From Coprococcus sp. (lineage in GTDB: Bacteria; Bacillota; Clostridia; Lachnospirales; Lachnospiraceae), in assembly GCA_016297495.1 (NCBI GenBank), contig JAEDGN010000016.1, positions 1-37,066 of the forward strand: a DNA stretch of 37,066 bases, given 5' to 3'. The notes beneath the pieces are model-generated. The model searched no databases and had not been told where the DNA came from. It saw nothing but the letters and a program-made list of their open reading frames with translations. Position 1 is the first letter of the stretch, and the number at the start of each line of letters is the position of its first letter. Positions 16,794-24,983 of this stretch are shown one piece after another. The translations under genes were made by a program, and so were the position numbers.

Positions 16794-17663
16794 ATGCAAT
16801 ACGAAGGAACTGTTTACAGACCGCCCAGCGAGGCTCACAGCCTGATTGTTCAGATCACGGTGGGATGTGCTCACAATACCTGTACTTTTTGTACGATGTA
16901 TAAGGATAAAAAATTCAGAATACGTCCGAAGGATGCGGTCCTGGCAGATTTTGAGGAAGCTGCCAGGCTGTATGGCCCTCATATTCGGAGAATTTTTCTG
17001 GCAGACGGGGATGCACTGATTGTAAAGACAGTGGATTTGCTGGATATACTAAATTTTATCAGGAGAAGATTTCCGAATCTGGAACGGGTAACAGCCTATG
17101 GGACAGCACAGGATATACTGCATAAAACAAAAGATGAGCTGCGGCTGCTGAAAGCGGCAGGACTGGATATGGTCTATATGGGGATTGAATCCGGAGATCC
17201 GCAGGTGTTGAGAGATATACATAAGGGCGTGAACAGGGAACAGCTCAGTGAGGCGGGCCGCAAGCTGCAGGAATGCGGCATTTTATGTTCCGCTACACTT
17301 ATTTCCGGTCTTGGCGGTCGTCAGCGGCTGCGGGAGCATGCCATTGCCTCGGCATCGCTTGTCAGTGAGATTAAACCGGCTTATGTAGGCTTCCTGACAT
17401 TGATGATAGACAGAGAGGCACCGATCTATCCCAGGATTGAATCAGGGGAGCTGGCTCTTCTGAATCCGGAGGATGTTGTTGAGGAGATGCGGCTGTTCCT
17501 TGGAAATGTTGATTCGGAAGGAACAGTTTTCAGGGCCAATCATGCATCGAATTATGTGATTCTGAAAGGAACTTTGAATGAGGATATTCCTGCCATGATG
17601 GCTTATCTGGATCAGGTGGAACAGAACGGAAGATACAGGGCGGAAAGATTCCGGCGATTGTGA
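16794..17663 (+). CDS. Radical SAM protein (Elp3/MiaB-type domain), function unknown
   Basis: 289 residues from ATG 16794, chosen because AGAAGGAG is 7 bases upstream; the longer frame overlaps spmB. The cluster motif near residue 26 is VGCAHNTCTFCTMYKDKKF, a CX4CX2C spacing that departs from the usual CX3CX2C but recurs in a Firmicutes radical SAM family. Other family features are RRIFLADGDALIV, VTAYGTAQDIL, GLDMVYMGIESGDPQVL and ISGLGG. It probably forms a 4Fe-4S/SAM centre. No dedicated partner is adjacent, so the substrate is unknown. A terminator follows. Confidence 0.85.
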   Translation: MQYEGTVYRPPSEAHSLIVQITVGCAHNTCTFCTMYKDKKFRIRPKDAVLADFEEAARLYGPHIRRIFLADGDALIVKTVDLLDILNFIRRRFPNLERVTAYGTAQDILHKTKDELRLLKAAGLDMVYMGIESGDPQVLRDIHKGVNREQLSEAGRKLQECGILCSATLISGLGGRQRLREHAIASASLVSEIKPAYVGFLTLMIDREAPIYPRIESGELALLNPEDVVEEMRLFLGNVDSEGTVFRANHASNYVILKGTLNEDIPAMMAYLDQVEQNGRYRAERFRRL

Positions 17664-17696
17664 TATAAAAAATGTAGTGTACTTGGATTTTGATAT

Positions 17697-17734
17697 ATCA
17701 TGGGTCAGTAAGACTGCCGACCCATGATTGTTTT
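17697..17734 (+). terminator. Terminator after the radical SAM gene
   Basis: Perfect 10-base arms ATCATGGGTC (17697-17706) and GACCCATGAT (17719-17728) followed by TGTTTT. It sits between convergent genes. Confidence 0.72.
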
Positions 17735-17764
17735 GCCTGATCTTATGTAAATATAATATTTCTT

Positions 17765-18967
17765 CTATCCCTGATCCAGATATTCAAGTACATGGGTCTT
17801 GGTATACAGGATCAATACATCTCCCTCAAAAAGGATCAGATCCCCCTTTGGAATCAGCATAGTACCGCGCCGCTTAACCATGACGATCAGTGTCTGACGG
17901 GATATATCCAGATCACGGATATGCATGCCGTTCCATGGATGCTGCTTCCTCAGAACGATTTCTTTCAGATCGATGTGCTGCTGCTCTTTGATGGCTTCTG
18001 CACCAAGGATCAGAGTATCACCGGCTTTCAGGATGATATCGCCGCGGGGAACGATGGTTTCAGAGCCGCGTTGGATGACGGCGATGATGATACTGTGGGG
18101 AAGACCAAGATCTTTAATGGCCTTTCCTGTCCATACATCGGATTTTTTTAATTTAATTTCGATAAAATGGACATCTTCTTCCCTGGCAAAATCACCGATT
18201 TTTTTCAGGCGTGTATATTGTTCCACAAATCCGGCGGAAATAATACCAGTGGGGATGGCGACCATTCCTACGCCCAGAAAGGTGATACATATACCGAAGA
18301 TCTTGCCAAGGGTCGTAACGGGATAGATATCACCGTAGCCGACAGTCAGAAGCGTGGAGGCAGCCCACCAGATGCCGGAGAACGCGTTGGAGAATACTTC
18401 AGGCTGGGCAGTGTGCTCGAGGCTGTACATGCACAGACTTGAACCTGTCATCAGAACCATAATAATAAAAACAGAAGAAAGCAGTTGTTGTTTTTTGCCG
18501 ATGATGACTTCTGTAATAACATTCAGAGAATCATAATAAGCGTTGATGCGGAACAATCGGAATATTCTGACAACACGGAACATCCTGAAGGCGGCGGCAC
18601 CGGTCGGGAAGAAGAACGGCAGATAATAAGGCAGAAATGACAGAAGGTCAATGATGCCTGATAGTGAAAAAATATATCTGAGCAGAGCGCGTGCTTCGGA
18701 CATATCCGGGTGCAGGCATCCTGTACTCAGCAGGCGGAGTACATAATCAATGGCAAAAAAGGCCACTGTGACGGCTTCCAGTGACAGGAGCAGATGACCG
18801 TAATGTGCCTCCATATTATCAAAGGTATATAGGATAGTGACCAACAGGTTGATAATCAGGATGCCCGTGCTGATCATGTCGTATCCGCGGCTGATGGCAT
18901 CATCAGATCCCCCGACTTCGACGATTTGTGCCAGTCTGTGGCGGCGCAGTTTCCATTCTCTTTTCAA
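17765..18967 (-). CDS. Voltage-gated-type potassium channel with two TrkA_C (RCK C) domains
   Basis: 400 residues. Six hydrophobic segments form a Kv-type module. S4 is visible as FRMFRVVRIFRLFRI with Arg every third residue, and the selectivity filter is LLTVGYGDIYP in the pore loop. Two similar C-terminal domains follow, each with a GD-I/L-I-L-x-x-G/E-D-x-L-I-L pattern (around 270-330 and 345-395), fitting TrkA_C ligand-binding folds. TrkA_N is absent, so it would gate by voltage and a small ligand. The start is TTG at 18967 with GGGGG upstream; ATG 18974 is out of frame and soon stops. Transcribed opposite to its neighbours. Confidence 0.85.
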   Translation of the reverse strand: MKREWKLRRHRLAQIVEVGGSDDAISRGYDMISTGILIINLLVTILYTFDNMEAHYGHLLLSLEAVTVAFFAIDYVLRLLSTGCLHPDMSEARALLRYIFSLSGIIDLLSFLPYYLPFFFPTGAAAFRMFRVVRIFRLFRINAYYDSLNVITEVIIGKKQQLLSSVFIIMVLMTGSSLCMYSLEHTAQPEVFSNAFSGIWWAASTLLTVGYGDIYPVTTLGKIFGICITFLGVGMVAIPTGIISAGFVEQYTRLKKIGDFAREEDVHFIEIKLKKSDVWTGKAIKDLGLPHSIIIAVIQRGSETIVPRGDIILKAGDTLILGAEAIKEQQHIDLKEIVLRKQHPWNGMHIRDLDISRQTLIVMVKRRGTMLIPKGDLILFEGDVLILYTKTHVLEYLDQG

Positions 18968-19001
18968 AGTCCATTCCCCCTCAAAAAATACAGATAATTT
19001 T

Positions 19002-19029
19002 ATTATACAGTACAGTTATGGATTTTCAA
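19002..19029 (-). promoter_or_regulatory. Promoter of the potassium channel gene
   Basis: Read on the minus strand: TTGAAA (19029-19024), 16-base spacer, TATAAT (19007-19002), 35 bases from the TTG start. Confidence 0.6.
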
Positions 19030-19095
19030 CAAATTAATTTCTTTGAACTGTAACGATTAAAATGTCAGAAAATAAAAATAATACCTAAAAATATA

Positions 19096-19123
19096 TTGAC
19101 AAATAATAAATATATGCTATAAT
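19096..19123 (+). promoter_or_regulatory. Consensus sigma-A promoter for the 19.1-19.4 kb RNA
   Basis: A perfect TTGACA (19096-19101) and a perfect TATAAT (19118-19123) with a 16-base spacer, the closest to consensus in the window. No protein of normal size follows for 330 bases. Confidence 0.85.
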
Positions 19124-19301
19124 TAAGTCATAAAAGAAATACACGGAACAAGTTAACAAACAAATTATAAGAAGGGACTGATTCCAAAATTCTAAGTAGT
19201 TTTTGAATTCACCAGTCTAAATGAACGAAAGAGAGGTACAGACCACCAGAAGCATAAGTTTTATACAGGAAAAAGGAAACTGAAGAAAGGGGTACAGACC
19301 A

Positions 19302-19325
19302 ATGTACTATTTAGATGAACAGTGA
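19302..19325 (+). CDS. Putative leader peptide MYYLDEQ
   Basis: Seven codons, ATG 19302 to TGA 19323-19325, with AAAGGGG (19286-19292) 9 bases upstream. The stop codon directly abuts the 5' arm of the terminator at 19326. A ribosome held at the end of this ORF would cover that arm and favour read-through into the exporter gene, as in leader-peptide attenuation of some antibiotic-resistance ABC genes. A second, SD-less ORF of 20 codons lies at 19221-19283. Inferred from position only. Confidence 0.35.
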   Translation: MYYLDEQ

Positions 19326-19373
19326 AAGGCCATCTGATGAATAGAAAGCTACATCAGATGGCCTTATTTTTTT
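19326..19373 (+). terminator. Strong terminator/attenuator upstream of the ABC exporter
   Basis: Perfect 14-base arms AAGGCCATCTGATG (19326-19339) and its complement (19352-19365), 12-base loop, tail TTATTTTTTT. Confidence 0.93.
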
Positions 19374-19416
19374 GCGTTTTTGCAGTCTGCTTTTTCTTTT
19401 CCTGTTGTAAAAAATA

Positions 19417-19425
19417 TGTTATGAT
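19417..19425 (+). promoter_or_regulatory. Extended -10 promoter for the ABC exporter
   Basis: TGTTATGAT (TGn plus TATGAT at 19420-19425) lies 35 bases before the start codon with only a weak -35. It would allow transcription independent of the upstream RNA. Confidence 0.45.
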
Positions 19426-19460
19426 AAAAAGCAAATTGCAGTAAAAGGGTGGAATAAAAT

Positions 19461-21188
19461 ATGAAAGAGAATTTGAAAGCAATGGCTTCCTATTACAAAC
19501 CTTATATGGGGATTTTTCTGGCGGATACCTTTTTTGCTTTCCTGGGGGCTGCAGTGGCACTCGTGATACCGCTTGTTGTCAGATATATTACGTCGGAAGT
19601 TATTTATTTGCCGCAGTCCGAGGCTATGCCAATGATCATCAGGCTGGGGATTGTTATGCTTGTGCTGGTGGCGGTACAGTTTTACAGTAATTATTTCATT
19701 GGTAATTACGGACATGTTATGGGGGCGAAGATCGAATATGATATGCGGGCGAAGATATTTGCACATTATCAGAAGCTGTCCTTCAGCTTTTATGATGACC
19801 AGAAGGTGGGACAGCTCATGTCGAGGATTACGTCTGATTTGTTTGATATCAGTGAACTGATGCATCATGGGCCTGAAAACGTGATCATCTGCGGTATCAA
19901 AATTATCGGATCGCTTGTAATTCTGGCAGCCATCAGTCCTTTATTGACATTAGCCGCATTTTCTCTGATTCCGCTGATGCTGATCTATGCTCTTGTGTTC
20001 AATGTAAAAATGAAACGGGCCTTTAAGAAAAACAGAGAACGAATTGCGGATATTAACAGTCAGATTGAGGACAATCTGTCGGGCATCCGTGTGGTGAAGT
20101 CCTTTGCCAATGAAGAAATTGAGATGGACAAGTTCAGGACAGGGAATGATGGATTTCTGGAATCCAAAAAGCGCAGTTATTCTTATATGGGCGGGTACCA
20201 CGCGGGCATCACTGCATTTACGACGATGATTACGATCGTGGTTCTTATATTCGGTTCTTTTGGTATTATGAAAGCGTTTGTCAGTGTGACGGATCTCGTA
20301 ACTTTTCTTCTATATATAAATGTTTTTACCGAACCGGTGAAGACATTTATCGATTTTACAGAGCAGTTCCAGAATGGCTATACGGGATTTGAGAGATTTC
20401 AGGAGATTATGCATATCCATCCGGATATTGAAGACTGTCCGGGTGCTGTAGCACTGAAGGATGTGCGGGGAGATATTGAATTTGATCATGTATCGTTTCA
20501 TTATCAGGATCATGAGGAAATGGTGCTGGGGGATATCTGTCTGAAGGCTGATGCAGGTACCTATATGGCGCTGGTGGGACCGTCGGGAGTGGGGAAAACA
20601 ACGCTTTGCAGTCTGATCCCGAGATTTTATGAGGTAAGCAGCGGTACAATACGTATTGACGGCAGGGATATCAGAGATATTCAATTAAAGAGCCTGAGAG
20701 ATCATATTGGGATTGTGCAGCAGGATGTCTACCTGTTTGTAGGCACTGTTTTTGATAATATCCGCTACGGCAGGCCGGATGCCACCCGGGAGGAAGTTAT
20801 TCAGGCGGCAAAGAATGCCAATGCGCACGAATTTATCATGGGATTGCCGAATGGATATGATACAGATATCGGTCAGAGAGGAATCAAATTGTCCGGCGGG
20901 CAGAAGCAGCGGCTTTCCATAGCCAGGGTATTTTTGAAGAATCCTCCGATATTGATATTTGATGAGGCGACATCGGCATTGGACAATGAAAGTGAAAGAG
21001 TGGTACAGGATTCACTGGAGAAGCTTGCGAAGAACAGGACAACCTTCGTTATTGCCCACAGGCTGACAACGATACGAAATGCGGAGAAGATACTTGTCCT
21101 GACAGACAGGGGGATCGAGGAGTCGGGGACCCATGCGGAACTGATGGAAAGGAAGGGAGTTTACAGAGCACTCTATACTTTAAATTAA
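19461..21188 (+). CDS. ABC exporter half-transporter (fused membrane and ATPase domains)
   Basis: 575 residues, the normal size for a half-transporter that dimerises. An N-terminal six-helix exporter domain (about 1-300; YYKPYMGIFLADTFFAFLGA, GQLMSRITSDLFDISEL) is followed by the ATPase: Walker A GPSGVGKTTLC, Q-loop IVQQDVYLF, signature LSGGQKQRLSIARV, Walker B ILIFDEATSALD and switch IAHRLTT. The substrate may be a lipid, drug or peptide and is not visible. No second subunit is adjacent, which suggests a homodimer. GGGTGG is 9 bases before ATG 19461. The attenuator-like RNA upstream suggests inducible expression. Confidence 0.92.
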   Translation: MKENLKAMASYYKPYMGIFLADTFFAFLGAAVALVIPLVVRYITSEVIYLPQSEAMPMIIRLGIVMLVLVAVQFYSNYFIGNYGHVMGAKIEYDMRAKIFAHYQKLSFSFYDDQKVGQLMSRITSDLFDISELMHHGPENVIICGIKIIGSLVILAAISPLLTLAAFSLIPLMLIYALVFNVKMKRAFKKNRERIADINSQIEDNLSGIRVVKSFANEEIEMDKFRTGNDGFLESKKRSYSYMGGYHAGITAFTTMITIVVLIFGSFGIMKAFVSVTDLVTFLLYINVFTEPVKTFIDFTEQFQNGYTGFERFQEIMHIHPDIEDCPGAVALKDVRGDIEFDHVSFHYQDHEEMVLGDICLKADAGTYMALVGPSGVGKTTLCSLIPRFYEVSSGTIRIDGRDIRDIQLKSLRDHIGIVQQDVYLFVGTVFDNIRYGRPDATREEVIQAAKNANAHEFIMGLPNGYDTDIGQRGIKLSGGQKQRLSIARVFLKNPPILIFDEATSALDNESERVVQDSLEKLAKNRTTFVIAHRLTTIRNAEKILVLTDRGIEESGTHAELMERKGVYRALYTLN

Positions 21189-21198
21189 TAACTATCTA

Positions 21199-21227
21199 TT
21201 GCGAAATTCTGCTATGTAATATATACT
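21199..21227 (+). promoter_or_regulatory. Promoter of the SLOG gene and following genes
   Basis: TTGCGA (21199-21204), 17-base spacer, TATACT (21222-21227), 24 bases before the ATG. Confidence 0.6.
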
Positions 21228-21251
21228 GAACCAGAGAAGAGAGGTTTTTTT

Positions 21252-21764
21252 ATGGTAAAAAGATGTGCGTTTTCCGGACACAGACCATTTTATTTTCCGT
21301 GGAAGGATAATGAGGATGATCCGGCGTGCCGCAGCCTGAAAGAGAGTCTCGCAGCAGAGATTGACCGGGCCATCGCAGATGGATTCAATTGTTTTATTAC
21401 CGGCGGTGCGGAGGGAGTTGACACCTGGGCGGCGGAAATTGTGCTGGAGAGGAAAAAAGATAATCCGGCTATTCAATTGGAATTGGCGAAGCCTTTTGCC
21501 GGTTACAACAGTGGTCTTCGGGGAGTAGCCGGAGACAGGAGTCGTGCCATTGAGAGTGCGGCGGATCACGTAACGGTGGTGTCCGACGGAACGGATGAAG
21601 CGGCAGACTGTATTTTGCGTGATTGCTATATGATCGATGCCAGCCAGCGGCTGATTGTTGTTTATGACGATGAGAGCGAGGGCAGCAGCGGTACGAAGGA
21701 TACTTTGCGTTATGCAAAGGCCAGCGGTCTGGACATCCGGCAGATACAGTGGCGTCATCTTTAG
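21252..21764 (+). CDS. SLOG family protein (DUF1273/YpsA-like)
   Basis: 170 residues, cytoplasmic. The start KRCAFSGHRPFYFPW, the middle CFITGGAEGVDTWAAEIVL and the end QRLIVVYDDESEGSSGTKDTLRYAK are the three characteristic blocks of the DUF1273 branch of the SLOG superfamily, whose Rossmann-like fold binds nucleotides or nucleotide-derived ligands. Some members influence cell division or act in nucleotide-signal defence systems. AGAGAGG lies 7 bases before ATG 21252. The next gene is 28 bases downstream, so an operon with the AI-2E permease is likely. Ligand and role unknown. Confidence 0.85.
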   Translation: MVKRCAFSGHRPFYFPWKDNEDDPACRSLKESLAAEIDRAIADGFNCFITGGAEGVDTWAAEIVLERKKDNPAIQLELAKPFAGYNSGLRGVAGDRSRAIESAADHVTVVSDGTDEAADCILRDCYMIDASQRLIVVYDDESEGSSGTKDTLRYAKASGLDIRQIQWRHL

Positions 21765-21792
21765 TTGTTTTGATTGAGAAGGAAGAGATAGT

Positions 21793-22980
21793 GTGAAAGA
21801 AGAGTTTAAGAAATACCTGGCGATGATTTTGGCAGTATTCTGCACAGCGGCACTCAGCATTCTGTTTTTCTTTGTGTTATTTCGTGCCTCCGCCATAAGG
21901 GACCTGTTCCATGCGATACTGAATATCCTGACACCGTTTGTCTATGGAGCCGGAATTGCCTATGTGCTAAAGCCGATATGCAATGCGTATGAACGTTTAC
22001 TGAACAAATACTGGCATTTGAAACGAAAAAAAGTGGTTGGCATGGTCAGCGTGGCCGGCAGTATGATAACAGGCCTGATCATCGTCTATGTTGTATTATC
22101 CATGCTGCTGCCTCAGGTGGCTGTCAGTGTGGCAAGAATGGCCAGATCGCTTCCTTCTATGATCGATGAGATCAGTGCCATGGTGGATCAGCTGTTTGAC
22201 GGGAATATGGTCATCCAGAGTTATATTGCCGAGCTTTCCGATGCAGGAACGGAGTCCCTGTCTGAATGGCTGAAGAACAGTATTCTGCCTTATCTGGATG
22301 CGGTTCTGACCGGACTGTCTAACGGTATGATTAATGTGGCGGGCATTTTCATGGATCTGTTGATTGGTCTGGTGGTGGCTGTTTATCTGCTGGCCAACCG
22401 GAGAAAGTTCAAGAAGCAGGGAAAGATGCTTATTTACAGTATCTTCAGTGAGCGATGGGCCGAAAAGATTATAGAGGAAATAAGATTTGCTGATCGTGTT
22501 TTTTCCGGCTTTATCGGCGGCAAACTGCTGGATTCAGCCATCATCGGTATCATCTGCTATATTGGCATGATTCTTATGAAGATGCCATATGCGGTTCTGA
22601 TTAGCGTGATTGTGGGAGTAACCAATATTATACCGTTTTTCGGGCCATATATCGGTGCGATTCCATCAGCTGTCATTCTGCTGACGGTCAGTCCGATGAA
22701 TTGTCTGATGTTTGTTGTTTTTATTCTTATTCTGCAGCAGGTGGACGGAAACATCATTGGTCCGAGGATTCTGGGCAACAGCACGGGACTCTCAGGTATC
22801 TGGGTGTTGTTTGCTATTCTGTTGTTCGGCGGTTTGTTTGGTTTTGTCGGGATGATTATCGGTGTACCGGTCTTTGCGGTTATCTATGATATTTTGCGGA
22901 AATTGATTATCAAGGGTCTTCGGCTTCGTAAAAAAGAGAACATGTTCCGGGAATACGAAGCAGAATATCCACGTAAATAA
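21793..22980 (+). CDS. AI-2E family transporter
   Basis: 395-residue membrane protein with about eight helices. The family pattern is visible: FVYGAGIAYVLKPICNAYERLL near the N-terminus, a soluble region with MVDQLFDGN, and a C-terminal block with GFIGGKLLDSAIIGIICYI, GVTNIIPFFGPYIGAIPSAVILLT and IGPRILGNSTGLSGIWVLFAILLFGGLFGFVGMIIGVPVFAV. The family includes autoinducer-2 exporters and Na+/H+ antiporters, so the substrate cannot be assigned. GTG 21793 is chosen with GAAGGAAGAG upstream. Confidence 0.9.
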   Translation: MKEEFKKYLAMILAVFCTAALSILFFFVLFRASAIRDLFHAILNILTPFVYGAGIAYVLKPICNAYERLLNKYWHLKRKKVVGMVSVAGSMITGLIIVYVVLSMLLPQVAVSVARMARSLPSMIDEISAMVDQLFDGNMVIQSYIAELSDAGTESLSEWLKNSILPYLDAVLTGLSNGMINVAGIFMDLLIGLVVAVYLLANRRKFKKQGKMLIYSIFSERWAEKIIEEIRFADRVFSGFIGGKLLDSAIIGIICYIGMILMKMPYAVLISVIVGVTNIIPFFGPYIGAIPSAVILLTVSPMNCLMFVVFILILQQVDGNIIGPRILGNSTGLSGIWVLFAILLFGGLFGFVGMIIGVPVFAVIYDILRKLIIKGLRLRKKENMFREYEAEYPRK

Positions 22981-23006
22981 ATTTTTTTGAACGGGAAGGA
23001 GAACAT

Positions 23007-23567
23007 ATGGGAAAGAAATGGAAGTGGCAGGAGATCAGCAGTGCGCTGTTGATGGTGATTGCCGGTTTTGTGTTATTGTTTATGCCGGAATTGACACTGA
23101 GGACAATTGCCAATGTGGTGGGCATCATCATTATTGCTATTGGGGCAATTTTCCTGATCAGTTATTTTCTGCGCCGGAATCTGCCGGCTGGTAATTATGA
23201 TTTGGTCAGGGGTCTGGTCATTGCCGGTGCAGGTGTTTTTATTTGTGTGAAGTCAGAACTGGTCGTGTCTGTTCTTCCGGTACTTCTTGGGATCGGGGTT
23301 GTTGTCAGCGGCATTCTGAAACTGCAGCATGCGCTGGATCTGAAGAAAATGGGTTATGCGACATGGGTTCGTATCGGTATTACAGCGGCGGTTGGTATTT
23401 TTATCGGACTTCTGGTTATTATGAACCCGTTCTCGACAGTGGCCTGGCTGATGCGTTTTATTGGCATTGGTTTCATTTTCAGTGGTGTGACAGATTTGAT
23501 GACGACGATGTATGTTTCCAAAAAGGCATCAGAATATTATGTGGATGGTGAGGCTGAAGAGAAATAG
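23007..23567 (+). CDS. DUF308 (HdeD-like) membrane protein
   Basis: 186 residues with six short hydrophobic segments in three pairs (ISSALLMVIAGFVLLFMPE, NVVGIIIIAIGAIFLISYFL, RGLVIAGAGVFICVKSE, VLPVLLGIGVVVSGILKLQHALDL and two more). The internal repetition and the LGIGVVVSGILKLQHA motif fit DUF308/HdeD, associated with acid or envelope stress in other bacteria. GGAAGGAG is well spaced before ATG 23007. The last gene before a shared terminator and probably cotranscribed with the AI-2E permease 26 bases upstream. Confidence 0.85.
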   Translation: MGKKWKWQEISSALLMVIAGFVLLFMPELTLRTIANVVGIIIIAIGAIFLISYFLRRNLPAGNYDLVRGLVIAGAGVFICVKSELVVSVLPVLLGIGVVVSGILKLQHALDLKKMGYATWVRIGITAAVGIFIGLLVIMNPFSTVAWLMRFIGIGFIFSGVTDLMTTMYVSKKASEYYVDGEAEEK

Positions 23568-23621
23568 ACGGCAATTTTGCAGTCATTTAATTGGAAATGA
23601 AAAAAGAAAAAGCAAAGAAAT

Positions 23622-23667
23622 CACTAAAAAATCGTTGAGGTCATGTGACTTCAACGATTTTTTAGTG
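23622..23667. terminator. Bidirectional terminator between convergent genes; left edge of the island
   Basis: Perfect 17-base arms at 23622-23638 and 23651-23667 (CACTAAAAAATCGTTGA and complement) give T-runs on both strands. It serves the DUF308 gene (plus) and the acyl-CoA dehydrogenase (minus). Confidence 0.92.
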
Positions 23668-23736
23668 TAAGGGATTTATTTTACATCCCTTTGGGAGGGC
23701 ATGGTACGTTAAAAGGGAGTGTCTAATATCGTATAT

Positions 23737-24879
23737 TTATTTGCACAATTGACCAGATAAGATCAATCTCTGAATCTGATTGGTACCTTCAAATATCTGG
23801 TAAATTTTTGCATCCCTCATGAGTTTCTCAACAGGATATTCTCTTGAGTAGCCATTACCGCCAAATACCTGGACGGCATTTTCTGTAACATACATTGCAT
23901 TGTCACCAGCTAAGCATTTAGCAGAAGTGATGAGTTTTTTGTTAGTAATACCTGCGTCTGCAGCTTTACAAGCTGCCCAAACCATTTGTCTTGCGGCAGA
24001 GGTTCGCATTTCCATATCGGCTAATATAAATCCTATAGCTTCATGTTTCCAAATTGGTTTGCCAAAAACAACTCTTTCTTTTGCGTATGCAACGGCTTCA
24101 TCAATAGCGGATTGAGCAATACCTATTGCTGAAGCGGCCGTACATGGTCTGGAATTATCTAAGATTTGCATAGCAATTTTGTAACCTTGTCCTTCTGCAC
24201 CAAGACGATATTTTTCATTTAAGACAACATCATCGAAGAAAAGGGAGTTGGTATGGACGCATCGGATTCCCATTTTATCTTCGTGCTCTCCAACAGTGAA
24301 TCCAGGCGTATCCTTAGGTAAGAGGAAAGCAGTGATACCACCATTTGTCCCTTTTCCTTTATCAGTAACTGCAAAAATTGTAATGATATCCGCACAGTCT
24401 CCATTTGTGATGAAAACTTTACCGCCATTAATAACGTAATCGCTACCTACTTTACGGGCAGTTGTTTTCATGCCACCGGCATCAGAACCGCTGGATTCTG
24501 TAAGTCCAAAGGCCATAATACCACCTTGAACCATAATGTCAGCAGCCCATTTTTTCTGTTCTTCTGTTCCGGCGAGATTTAACGGTTCAAAGCCAAATCC
24601 AAATACTCGTGAAGCAAATCCTGCATCACCACGAGCCAGTTCTTCTCGAATTACACCATATGTTAAAGCATCAAGTCCAAGGCCGCCATATTCTTCGGGT
24701 ACTGTTACAAGGTGTAACCCCATTTCATAAGCGATTTTCACAAGATTTTCAGGTACAATGGCATCTTTTTCAGCTACTCGGCAAGTGGGTTTTACATCTT
24801 TCTGGGCAAATTCTGCAACCATATCTCTAAGATCTATTTGCTCAGGAGTTAACATGTAATCAAAATCACGCATTGACAT
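23737..24879 (-). CDS. Acyl-CoA dehydrogenase (probable enoyl-CoA reductase of the island)
   Basis: 380 residues, normal for a short/medium-chain FAD-dependent acyl-CoA dehydrogenase. The N-terminal helical domain is followed by AFGLTESSGSDAGGMKTTA and a beta domain, then the C-terminal domain with VQVFGGNGYSREYPVEKLMRDAKIYQIFEGTNQIQR. The catalytic base is E364 in IFEGTNQ. At the substrate-binding arginine the sequence is LDNSRPCTAASAIGIAQ, closer to the medium-chain type (KTRP) than to the GGRIGIAAQ of butyryl-CoA dehydrogenase. In this context it should reduce the enoyl-CoA made by the dehydratase. No EtfAB is adjacent. TTTGGAGGA precedes ATG 24879. Confidence 0.93.
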   Translation of the reverse strand: MSMRDFDYMLTPEQIDLRDMVAEFAQKDVKPTCRVAEKDAIVPENLVKIAYEMGLHLVTVPEEYGGLGLDALTYGVIREELARGDAGFASRVFGFGFEPLNLAGTEEQKKWAADIMVQGGIMAFGLTESSGSDAGGMKTTARKVGSDYVINGGKVFITNGDCADIITIFAVTDKGKGTNGGITAFLLPKDTPGFTVGEHEDKMGIRCVHTNSLFFDDVVLNEKYRLGAEGQGYKIAMQILDNSRPCTAASAIGIAQSAIDEAVAYAKERVVFGKPIWKHEAIGFILADMEMRTSAARQMVWAACKAADAGITNKKLITSAKCLAGDNAMYVTENAVQVFGGNGYSREYPVEKLMRDAKIYQIFEGTNQIQRLILSGQLCK

Positions 24880-24954
24880 TTTATTTATCCTCCAAATCTA
24901 AATTATGTTGTTTACAGAATAGCATCGAAATAGATAAGCGTCTATTTCATAAAT

Positions 24955-24983
24955 ACTTTATTTCTGTTAATTGTTTTTGTAAA
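24955..24983 (-). promoter_or_regulatory. Promoter of the acyl-CoA dehydrogenase gene
   Basis: On the minus strand: TTTACA (24983-24978), 17-base spacer, TAAAGT (24960-24955). The -35 lies within a TTTTTGTAAAT motif (24974-24984) that recurs upstream of the second carrier. Confidence 0.55.

Larger units (their letters stand above)
19130..19373 (+). ncRNA. Unclassified structured RNA or leader upstream of the ABC exporter, about 245 bases
   Basis: It runs from the consensus promoter to a strong terminator. Visible structure: a long hairpin at about 19167-19218 (outer GACTG/CAGTC, inner ATTC-AAAA/TTTT-GAAT), then purine-rich sequence carrying two copies of GGTACAGACCA (19235-19245 and 19291-19301), each preceded by an SD-like purine run and able to form a small GGT-ACAG-ACC hairpin. 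The last part encodes a seven-codon ORF ending against the terminator stem. It does not match a riboswitch, 6S RNA or T-box I can recognise. Either an independent small RNA or an attenuated leader of the exporter gene at 19461. Confidence 0.6.

Noticed and set aside
19130..19373. T-box or S-box type riboswitch
   Set aside because: No GGGTGGNACCGCG T-box sequence and no known aptamer core; left unclassified.
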